Shown: piece by piece, positions 57,628 through 64,000 of the stretch
Numbering within the stretch: the stretch's first letter is position 1
Layout of the letters: every line of letters starts with the position of its first letter
Assembly: GCF_008711175.1 (NCBI RefSeq)
Contig: NZ_VWNF01000021.1
Span: 308,399-372,398, forward strand
Direction: 5' to 3'
Length of the DNA: 64,000 nucleotides
Origin: Nesterenkonia ebinurensis
Lineage (GTDB): Bacteria; Actinomycetota; Actinomycetes; Actinomycetales; Micrococcaceae
The notes under the pieces: generated by a model
What the model was told of the DNA's origin: nothing
The model's database searches: none
The model's input: the letters and a program-made list of their open reading frames with translations, nothing else
Program-made: the position numbers and the translations under genes

Positions 57628-58455
57628 CTACTCGATGAGGCCTGATTGATAGACGTAGACGACAGCTTGGACGCGGTCGCGCAGCTGGAGTTTGGTCAGG
57701 ATGCGGCGCACATGGGTCTTCACCGTAGCCTCGGAGAGGAAGAACTTCGCGGCGATCTCGGCGTTGGAGAGCCCTTCGGCCACCGCGAAGAGCACCTCGG
57801 TCTCCCGGGCGGTGAGCGGTTCGCGCACCACACCGTCATCGAGCGCGGCTGCGATCTGGGCGCCGGTGCTTTGCCGCTGCGCCGAGGCCTCAATCACCTC
57901 CGAAGACTCGGCGCCGGTACCGGTGTTCTCTCGGCTCAATCGGGCACCAGCACCCTCCGACCTTGAAGAAACCAAGCCGGGCGGTGTGGTGCCCTGTCCG
58001 CCCTTGCGCAGATACACCTCCAGCAGACGCTGGGTGATACGCGGGGCAACCACCGCGTCCCCGGAAGCGACCACACGCACCGCGTCCACCAGGTCCTCCG
58101 GCTCCACATCCTTGAGCAGGAAGGCAGAAGCCCCGGCCTGCAGCCCGGAGAAGGCGTACTCGTCCAGATCGAAGGTGGTGAGGATGATGACCTTGGTGTC
58201 GCTGAACTCTGCGGCGATGCGCTGGGTCGCCTCAATGCCGTCCATGGTGGGCATCCGCACATCCATCAGCACCACATCGGGGCGCGTCTCGCCCAGTGCT
58301 TCTAGGGTGCTGAGGGCCTCGGCGCCGTCGCCGGCCTCGGCCACCACCTCCAGGTCGTCCTCCTCCTCGAGGATGAGTTTGAAGCCCATCCGCAGCAGGT
58401 GCTGATCGTCAACCAGCATGACCTTGATCTGTTCAGCAGCCGGGCTCTGGCTCAT
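57628..58455 (-). CDS. NarL/LuxR-family response regulator with an unusually long linker
   Basis: This 275-residue regulator has a receiver domain at residues 10-125 (VMLVDDQHLLRMGF with the acidic pair, VVLMDVRMPTMDG with the phosphoacceptor Asp, FLLKDV with the conserved Lys). The C-terminal LuxR helix-turn-helix is LTARETEVLFAVAEGLSNAE, then IAAKFFLSEATVKTHV. The linker between them is about 60 residues longer than usual and Ser/Gly/Glu-rich. AAGGAGGG sets the start, which overlaps the kinase stop (ATGA). It probably controls the adjacent ABC exporter. Confidence 0.94.
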   Translation of the reverse strand: MSQSPAAEQIKVMLVDDQHLLRMGFKLILEEEDDLEVVAEAGDGAEALSTLEALGETRPDVVLMDVRMPTMDGIEATQRIAAEFSDTKVIILTTFDLDEYAFSGLQAGASAFLLKDVEPEDLVDAVRVVASGDAVVAPRITQRLLEVYLRKGGQGTTPPGLVSSRSEGAGARLSRENTGTGAESSEVIEASAQRQSTGAQIAAALDDGVVREPLTARETEVLFAVAEGLSNAEIAAKFFLSEATVKTHVRRILTKLQLRDRVQAVVYVYQSGLIE

Positions 58456-59924
58456 TCGGTTCCCTCCTTGATGGCGGTCGGTTTGGTGCCGGCCGGTGGT
58501 TCCAGCACGGCACGCACCATCCAACCGCGGTGCTTGCCGGGTCCGGCATAGACCGATCCGTTGTAGAAGCTGGCCCGTTCCTGCATGCCCTGGATGCCCA
58601 GCCCTGAGCCTACCGACTCGCGCCGGGATCCGGGAGCCGGTGGTACGCCGTCGTCGGTGACGCTGATGACAACCTGGGGCTCGCCGGTCAGCCCCAGCGC
58701 CCGCTGTTCCTTCTCGGAGAAGCCCTGGGCCTTCAGCTGTTCGCTGGCAGTCTGGTCGGTGCCGGGGATGTGCTCCACCACCACATCCACCTGATTGACC
58801 CCGCGGCCATAGCGCAGCACATTGGTCAGCGACTCCTGCAGGATGCGGTGCACGGTGAGGCCGAAGGCGGCATCCTCAGGAAGCGGCGGGCCGGACTGCT
58901 GAACCTGCAGCGGCAGCCCGGCCTGGCGGAATCCCTCGAACAGCCCATCCAAAGACTCGGTGACCGGGCGACGGGCCTGCTCCACCTGATCGCCCTTGCG
59001 CAGCACCCCGATGACCCGGCGCATATCGGCCAGAGCACTGCGCCCGGTGGAGGAGACCTCGCCGATCACCTCGGCAGCACGCTCGGAATCGCGCTTGGCC
59101 ACTACGCGAGCACCGTCGGCCAGGGAGATCATCACCGAGAGTGAATGGGCCACCACATCGTGCATCTCCCGGGCGATCCGGTTGCGCTCACCCAGCTGGG
59201 CCAGCTCATGGGACTTCCGGGCCCAGTCCAGGATCTCGCGCTCGTGCTTATGCCCGCGACGCACCGCCGCCCCGATGCCGGTGGAGATCCAGACCATGAA
59301 CACCATGATCACCGCAATCACCACGAGGGCCTCGAACTCGCCCATCCCCTGGTTCTGGTAGTAGGTGGCCCAGAAGTTGCCCTGATGCTGTTCGATCCAG
59401 CTCTGCGCCAGGAGCAAGGTGCTGTAGCCCAGCGCACAGGCCGGCAGTGCTGCAACCAGTCCCCAGCGCAGGCCGTAGTGGTAGGCCACCGCATAGGCGG
59501 CGAAGCACAGACCCATCAGCTGGCTGCCCTGCCAGGGGTAGAGGTAGAGCATGGCTGATTCAAACAGCGTCACCAGCACCAGCACCGCCAAGGGGCGCAG
59601 GTGCCGGAAACACAGTGCCGCGGAGATCACCGCGTAGCCCAGCAGCAGCCACCACGCATCTGCGCCAAGATCAGCCAAGGCCACCGGAAAGATCCACAGA
59701 CTGTAGAGCAGGTAGAAGCCCACCACCACCGCGGTCATCCATCCGGGGTGCCTACGGAACCAACCGCGGATCCCGGGCTTACGCACCAGTCCGAGCTCAT
59801 CCCATCGCTCAAACATCTCCGGGGTGACCTGGGGCTGTTCGGTTCCCTGATGAGAAGTGGAGAAGGGCACGACGCCGCCCCCATGGGCAGTCTGCCCCGG
59901 AGACGGCGTCGTAGTGTTACTCAC
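58452..59924 (-). CDS. Sensor histidine kinase (HisKA_3, NarL-class)
   Basis: This 490-residue membrane kinase has a 70-residue cytoplasmic N-terminus, about six membrane segments (residues 65-215), the dimerisation helix with the phosphorylated His (ERNRIAREMHDVVAHSLSVM) and a C-terminal ATPase domain with N-box-like VHRILQESLTNVLRYGRG and G-box GSGLGIQGMQERA. It phosphorylates the response regulator encoded by the overlapping next gene. It lies 13 bp downstream of the ABC permease gene, forming a four-gene ABC-two-component operon. Confidence 0.93.
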   Translation of the reverse strand: MSNTTTPSPGQTAHGGGVVPFSTSHQGTEQPQVTPEMFERWDELGLVRKPGIRGWFRRHPGWMTAVVVGFYLLYSLWIFPVALADLGADAWWLLLGYAVISAALCFRHLRPLAVLVLVTLFESAMLYLYPWQGSQLMGLCFAAYAVAYHYGLRWGLVAALPACALGYSTLLLAQSWIEQHQGNFWATYYQNQGMGEFEALVVIAVIMVFMVWISTGIGAAVRRGHKHEREILDWARKSHELAQLGERNRIAREMHDVVAHSLSVMISLADGARVVAKRDSERAAEVIGEVSSTGRSALADMRRVIGVLRKGDQVEQARRPVTESLDGLFEGFRQAGLPLQVQQSGPPLPEDAAFGLTVHRILQESLTNVLRYGRGVNQVDVVVEHIPGTDQTASEQLKAQGFSEKEQRALGLTGEPQVVISVTDDGVPPAPGSRRESVGSGLGIQGMQERASFYNGSVYAGPGKHRGWMVRAVLEPPAGTKPTAIKEGTE

Positions 59925-59937
59925 CTTCCCTATCTCA

Positions 59938-60798
59938 TCATGAGTCGCGGCGGGTAAAGCTCAGCCAGCCCAGCGCCACCGGCACTGCGGTCCAGCCCAG
60001 CAGGCCGAGCAGTGCGGGCCCGGTCTCCAGCGCGGGGAAGAAGCTGTACTGGCTGGGCTCGTTGATGAACCCGTCCACCAGGTTCATGTACTCCAGCTTG
60101 ATCAGGGTCTCCACCCAGGCGGCCTCGTTGGTGACTCCGTAGAGGATGCTCAGCACGATCTGGACCACGAACAGGATCGAGGCCAGCACCACGATGCCGC
60201 CGGCGGAGCTGCGCAGCAGGGCGCCCAAGCCGAAACCCAGCAGCGCGGTGAGCACCACCACCAGCCAGGTCTTGGCGTACATCAGGGCGATCTCCCCGTC
60301 GGTGACAATATCCCCCAAGCCCAGTGGGTCGGTGATCACTGCGGCGAGCACATGGGACAAGAGCATCATGATCGCGGTGGTCAGACCGGTCCAGGCCACC
60401 AGGGCCAGGGCTTTGGCGCCCAGCAGGGTGGTGCGGCGCGGGACTGCGGTCAGCGAGGAGCGGATGGCACCGGTGGTGAACTCGGTGGTGATTGCGATGA
60501 CACCCAGAGCGCCCAGCAGAATCATCGCGAAGTAGCTGCCGGTCTGGCCCTGCACGGCCACATCCAGGGCGCTGGAGGGGAACTCATCGGAAAACCGCTG
60601 GTAGGAGATGGCCACCGATCCAGCGATGAAGGCGCTCAGGCCGATGGTCAGGATGGAGAGCCACCAACTGGTGCGCAGGGCTTTGAGCTTGGCGAACTCG
60701 GAGCGGAAAGTGCCCAGGAAACTGACTCCGGGCAGGGTAGGGTCCACCTGGAAGGTCTTTGGCGGGGTAGCGGTGGCGGTATTGAGGTTGGGGGTCAT
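59938..60798 (-). CDS. ABC-2-type transporter permease
   Basis: This 286-residue membrane protein has a 40-residue cytoplasmic N-terminus (with EFAKLKALRTSWWLS) and six hydrophobic segments. The EFTTGAIRSSLTAVPRRTTLLGAK motif is characteristic of actinobacterial ABC-2 permeases of the drug or bacitracin-type exporters. It overlaps the ATPase gene by 4 bp. The exported substrate is unknown; coupling to a NarL two-component pair suggests an envelope-stress or antibiotic response. Confidence 0.9.
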   Translation of the reverse strand: MTPNLNTATATPPKTFQVDPTLPGVSFLGTFRSEFAKLKALRTSWWLSILTIGLSAFIAGSVAISYQRFSDEFPSSALDVAVQGQTGSYFAMILLGALGVIAITTEFTTGAIRSSLTAVPRRTTLLGAKALALVAWTGLTTAIMMLLSHVLAAVITDPLGLGDIVTDGEIALMYAKTWLVVVLTALLGFGLGALLRSSAGGIVVLASILFVVQIVLSILYGVTNEAAWVETLIKLEYMNLVDGFINEPSQYSFFPALETGPALLGLLGWTAVPVALGWLSFTRRDS

Positions 60799-61727
60799 CG
60801 TGCTGCCTCCTGCTTCTCCTGCTTCTGTCCACCGGAGCGGTATTCCACATGGTCGCCGGTGAGTTTCATGTACTGATCCTCCAAGGTGGAGTGCTGCGGG
60901 GTCAGCTCGTGGAGCACAATATTGGTCTCCAGGGCGCGGCGCCCGATGCTGCGCGGATCCAGTCCGGTGACCTGCAGGGTCTCGGCATCCAGATGCTCGA
61001 TGTTCACCCCGCTGGTGGTCAGGGCGTTGGCCAGGTCTGCGGTCTGTTCAGTGCGCACCAGCACTCGGTGTTCTTCGGAGCTGAGCAGCTCGGCGATGGG
61101 GGCATCGGCGATGATCTTGCCGCGGCCCAGCACAATGAGGTGATCGGCGGTCTGGGACATCTCGCTCATCAGGTGAGAGGAGACGAATACGGTGCGGCCT
61201 TCGACTGCCAGCTGGCGGGCCATGCTGCGTACCCAGCGCACGCCTTCTGGGTCCAGGCCGTTGACCGGTTCGTCGAAGATCAGCACGGCGGGATCGCCCA
61301 GCAGGGCGGCGGCGATGCCCAACCGCTGGTTCATGCCCAAGGAGTAGCCCTTGATGCGCTTACGCGCTGCCTCACCCAGGCCGGTGAGCTCAATGACCTC
61401 CTCCACGCGTTTGGCGCTGATGCCGTGAGTGGCGGCCAGCACCCGCAGATGAGAGCGACCGGTGCGGCCGGGATGGGTGGCCCCGGCGTCGAGCACCGCG
61501 CCCACGGTGCGCAGCGGTGCCTTGTGTGCCGCGAAGGGCTTGCCGCCGATGGTGATGGAGCCAGTAGTGGGTCTGTCTAGGCCGACGGCCATCCGCATAG
61601 TGGTGGATTTCCCGGAGCCGTTGGGGCCCAGAAAGCCGGTGACCTTGCCTGGGGCCAGCTGGAAGCTGATGCCGTCCACGGCGGTCTTGGAGCCGTATCT
61701 CTTGGTGAGATTCTCTGCTGTGATCAT
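60795..61727 (-). CDS. ABC transporter ATP-binding protein (DrrA/CcmA type)
   Basis: This 310-residue single ATPase domain has FLGPNGSGKSTTMRM (Walker A), KGYSLGMNQRLGIAAALLGD (signature), AVLIFDEPVNGLDPEG (Walker B) and VFVSSHLMSEMS (H-loop). An 80-residue C-terminal domain follows, as in drug-exporter ATPases. The start at 61727 gives the usual MITAENLTKRYG; there is only a weak ribosome site (AGAAGACTAGAG). It heads the operon with permease, kinase and regulator. Confidence 0.92.
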   Translation of the reverse strand: MITAENLTKRYGSKTAVDGISFQLAPGKVTGFLGPNGSGKSTTMRMAVGLDRPTTGSITIGGKPFAAHKAPLRTVGAVLDAGATHPGRTGRSHLRVLAATHGISAKRVEEVIELTGLGEAARKRIKGYSLGMNQRLGIAAALLGDPAVLIFDEPVNGLDPEGVRWVRSMARQLAVEGRTVFVSSHLMSEMSQTADHLIVLGRGKIIADAPIAELLSSEEHRVLVRTEQTADLANALTTSGVNIEHLDAETLQVTGLDPRSIGRRALETNIVLHELTPQHSTLEDQYMKLTGDHVEYRSGGQKQEKQEAAR

Positions 61728-61950
61728 GGGCTCTAGTCTTCTAGGTCTACAGGCTGAGCACATCCCCCCGCAGACTGATCCTGGTCTCATCCTCTGGTGG
61801 GGGATGCGGTGAGGAACCCGCGGCGAGCGTCATGAAAAACTCCAGCTGATTATCAGTATGTGTTCAGATGAGTTTTGTGAGGTAGTGATCGCATCCAAAA
61901 CAGAGGGAACGGAAGCCCTGTACAAGTCCGAATACTGATGGAGGAACACC

Positions 61951-62331
61951 ATGCCCCGCATGAAGCACGCACTGACCGCCCTGGTCGCAGCCGGAGCCAT
62001 CGGCCTGACCGCAGCCTGCGGAAACACATGGGCCGAATCCGACATCGAGTCCGATGTGGAGCGGGACCTGGATAGTCAGTTCCCCGAGGACGCCCCCCAT
62101 GAGGTGGACTGCGACGGAGACCTTGACGCTGAGGTGGGTGAGACCATCAGCTGCCCGATGAGCGACCAGAACGGCTCCGGCACCGCTGAGATTGAGATTG
62201 TCAGCGTAGACGGCAACGAGATCGAGTACGAGGTGAACATCCCGGACTACTCACTTGATAACGGTGATGATGACCTCGACATCGACGACGGCCTTGAGGA
62301 TGAGGACGCTGACGACGAGGACGAGGACTGA
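61951..62331 (+). CDS. DUF4333-domain lipoprotein with acidic tail
   Basis: This 126-residue secreted lipoprotein has a basic start, a hydrophobic core and lipobox (GLTAACGN, Cys at about residue 23). The DUF4333 domain has a Cys pair (HEVDCDGDLDAEVGETISCP) likely forming a disulfide. The last 25 residues are almost entirely Asp and Glu. GGAGG precedes the ATG. The final 85 bp overlap the convergent GT87-type gene, whose Ser-rich tail is the antisense reading of the acidic tail. Function is unknown. Confidence 0.88.
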   Translation: MPRMKHALTALVAAGAIGLTAACGNTWAESDIESDVERDLDSQFPEDAPHEVDCDGDLDAEVGETISCPMSDQNGSGTAEIEIVSVDGNEIEYEVNIPDYSLDNGDDDLDIDDGLEDEDADDEDED

Positions 62332-63677
62332 TCTCCGCGGTAGATCCGCAGCACCACAAGTACGCAGATGTAGAACGTGGAGAGCAGGTGGCCGAACACT
62401 GCGGCCACGTAGAGCTTTTCGTCGAACAGATGCTGCGGGTCAGCCTCGCTGATCTGAGCAGCCAGGTGCATCCAGATCGCCCAGAAGTGCAGGATCTGGA
62501 ATCCGTGCCAGATCATCACATCGCGCAGTTTCAGCCCGACCAAGGCGATCAGCGGCACCAGCCAGATCATGAACTGCGGGGAGTAGACCTTGTTGAAGAT
62601 CATGAATGCCGCCACGATCAGCAGCAGCAGCTGAACCAGCCCGGGGCGCTCGCGGGCGGTCAGCCCGATCGCCAGCACCGCCGCACAGCTGAGCCCAAAC
62701 AGCCCAGTAGACCAGAAGGACACCGTTTCTGCACTCATATGCTCCCCGCTGAGCACACCGGTCACCTGCCAGATGGAGGACCAGCCGGCCCCGCGCTCGG
62801 CGGAGAACACCCAGAACTGGGCCCAGGACTCCCAGCTGACCAGCATCACCGGCAGATTCAGCACCAACCAGGCGACGCCGCCGCCCAGGGCAAGCCTGCC
62901 GAAATCACCCCATCTGACCGCCTCCTCGCCGGTTTCCTTCTTCCAGTGAGCACGCAGAGCCAGGGTGAAGACGGCTCCGAGCAGGAACAGCGGATAGAGC
63001 TTCAACGAGACCCCGATCCCCATCAGCACTCCCGCCCATAGCCACTGCCGACGCAGGCAGAGCAATACCGCCACTGCCAGGGCTGCCGCCGGGAAGATAT
63101 CCCAGTTGATGCCCAAACCCAAGATGAGCGCAGGGGAGAGCGCAACTACCACCGCATGCCAGGGTCGGGTCCCGGCGGTTTTCATCACCGCCCAGGTAAG
63201 CAGAAACCAGGCGGCGGCTGCGGCCAGGAAGGTCAGATCCCAATACAGCAGTCCGGTGCGCTCCTGCCAATAGTCCAGCAGGGTGCCGCCGAGCTGACTG
63301 TCGATGCCGTGCGTAAGCACCGCCAGCACAGAGGCCAGCAGCATAGTCAAGGCTGGGTACTCGAAGGTGGAGTAATCTTCATGGAACGGGGCCCAGGGGT
63401 GCTGGGCGAAGTCCCGGGAGTCCCACAGCGCGGAGACATCGGAGTAGCAGCCCCAGTGGTAGACTCCGATGCCGCCCCAGCCGTTGATCCGGCAGTATTG
63501 GGAGGCCAGCAAGGCCAGCAGGACCCCGAGGGCGGTCATCGCCATCAGGATCCGGGTGATGCTCCAGAACCCGCTGCCGGCTGCGCGCAGCCGGCTGCCG
63601 GCAGGACCGCCCCACCGGTCCGATAAATAGCGTAATGTCGGATCGGCTGCGGACAGCGGCTGAACTGTTCGGCTCAC
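62247..63677 (-). CDS. GT87/DUF2029-family integral membrane glycosyltransferase-like protein
   Basis: This 476-residue protein has about ten to twelve membrane segments. The first large outer loop (INGWGGIGVYHWGCYSDVSALW, then FHEDYSTFEYPALTMLL) carries the acidic residues expected for a polyprenyl-phosphate-mannose-using transferase, and LGLGINWDIFPAAALAVAVLL and VSLKLYPLFLLGAV are typical of the group. The C-terminus ends with a run of Ser residues antisense to the neighbour's acidic tail, so the last 25 residues may have little function. It is divergent from ino1, which fits a role in cell-envelope mannolipids (inferred). Confidence 0.85.
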   Translation of the reverse strand: MSRTVQPLSAADPTLRYLSDRWGGPAGSRLRAAGSGFWSITRILMAMTALGVLLALLASQYCRINGWGGIGVYHWGCYSDVSALWDSRDFAQHPWAPFHEDYSTFEYPALTMLLASVLAVLTHGIDSQLGGTLLDYWQERTGLLYWDLTFLAAAAAWFLLTWAVMKTAGTRPWHAVVVALSPALILGLGINWDIFPAAALAVAVLLCLRRQWLWAGVLMGIGVSLKLYPLFLLGAVFTLALRAHWKKETGEEAVRWGDFGRLALGGGVAWLVLNLPVMLVSWESWAQFWVFSAERGAGWSSIWQVTGVLSGEHMSAETVSFWSTGLFGLSCAAVLAIGLTARERPGLVQLLLLIVAAFMIFNKVYSPQFMIWLVPLIALVGLKLRDVMIWHGFQILHFWAIWMHLAAQISEADPQHLFDEKLYVAAVFGHLLSTFYICVLVVLRIYRGDQSSSSSSASSSSRPSSMSRSSSPLSSE

Positions 63678-63724
63678 CTAACCACCCTATGATGGATAGG
63701 TTGCATTGATCGAAGGAGACCAGA

Positions 63725-64000
63725 TTGTCAGAGAACCCGGTTCGTGTGGCCCTGGTGGGCGTGGGTAATTGCGCGGCGTCTTTGGTGCAGGGCGTGGAGT
63801 ACTACAGGGATGCCCCTGTTGATCAGGATGTGCCGGGGTTGATGCATGTGCAGTTCGGTGATTATCACATCAGTGATGTTCAGTTCGTGGCTGCCTTTGA
63901 TGTTGATGATAAGAAGGTGGGTAAGGATCTCTCTGAGGCGATCCTGGCCAGTGAGAACAACACCATCCAGATCGCTGAGGTTCCTTATACCAGTGTGGAT
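63725..64000 (+). CDS. ino1: Inositol-3-phosphate synthase, 3'-truncated by the window edge
   Basis: Only the first 92 residues are present. They include the Rossmann motif [19 protein letters not shown], the family-specific [23 protein letters not shown] and [19 protein letters not shown], which are typical of actinobacterial myo-inositol-phosphate synthases. The enzyme makes 1L-myo-inositol 1-phosphate from glucose 6-phosphate, feeding mycothiol and phosphatidylinositol synthesis. The TTG start is supported by AAGGAG at a 6-bp distance. The gene continues beyond the window. Confidence 0.94.
   Translation, partial: MSENPVRVALVGVGNCAASLVQGVEYYRDAPVDQDVPGLMHVQFGDYHISDVQFVAAFDVDDKKVGKDLSEAILASENNTIQIAEVPYTSVD

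Noticed and set aside
1..64000. tRNA, rRNA, insertion-sequence, prophage or toxin-antitoxin genes
   Set aside because: No T-loop/anticodon arrangements, transposase or integrase motifs or paired small toxin-antitoxin genes were recognised on either strand by reading.

Overview
The window is 64 kb of high-GC chromosome from an actinobacterium. The rpsF-ssb-rpsR-rplI block, dnaB, a DUF4333 lipoprotein, a GT87-type membrane protein and an actinobacterial-type inositol-3-phosphate synthase point to Micrococcales. Many proteins are acidic and the overall style resembles Micrococcaceae such as Nesterenkonia; the genus is an inference only.

Region 1 (1-13.0 kb) is sugar uptake. It begins with the 3' end of a ribose-type ABC transporter operon (ATPase, two permeases, lipoprotein) facing a LacI regulator. 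A six-gene L-rhamnose operon follows (ATPase, two permeases, binding protein, mutarotase, isomerase), divergent from a second LacI regulator. The kinase and aldolase of rhamnose catabolism are not in the window.

Region 2 (13.0-30.0 kb) is an oligosaccharide and uronate locus. Two minus-strand operons hold two paralogous binding lipoproteins, one pair of MalFG-type permeases, a Gfo/Idh/MocA oxidoreductase and three cytoplasmic glycosidases (GH10, GH43, MGH1-like). A frameshifted MFS gene lies between them. A third operon encodes a candidate uronate dehydrogenase, a ketodeoxyglucarate dehydratase, an enolase-superfamily enzyme and a third LacI regulator, and is divergent from a degenerate M24-like protein. 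Five near-identical palindromes (consensus gAGAAAnCGnTTTCTc) mark the promoters, so this is probably one LacI regulon.

Region 3 (30.0-41.6 kb) is an aldarate locus. A tripartite tricarboxylate-type transporter (TctCBA) with a talarate/galactarate dehydratase is on the plus strand. A second ketodeoxyglucarate dehydratase, 2,5-dioxovalerate dehydrogenase, glucarate dehydratase and an AEC transporter are on the minus strand. A LysR gene lies between them, and the same 46-bp regulatory box precedes both operons. Together regions 2 and 3 reconstruct the oxidative route uronate > aldarolactone > aldarate / ketodeoxyglucarate > 2-oxoglutarate semialdehyde > 2-oxoglutarate.

Region 4 (41.7-52.4 kb) is mixed housekeeping: SDR, FMN reductase, pirin and Ohr; galactokinase; a lone type I-E-like CRISPR repeat; pyroglutamyl peptidase; small membrane proteins; replicative helicase DnaB; a stand-alone condensation-domain protein; and an alpha/beta hydrolase. 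A 770-bp non-coding stretch follows (52.4-53.16 kb), with a strongly structured 104-nt element and a cluster of DnaA-box-like sites.

Region 5 (53.2-64.0 kb) is chromosomal backbone: a luciferase-like flavin oxidoreductase; rplI, rpsR, ssb and rpsF with a likely S6:S18 autoregulatory leader; an M18 aminopeptidase; a NarL-type two-component system with an ABC exporter; a DUF4333 lipoprotein whose tail overlaps a convergent GT87-like gene; and the start of inositol-3-phosphate synthase. No tRNA or rRNA genes, insertion sequences or prophage genes were recognised.
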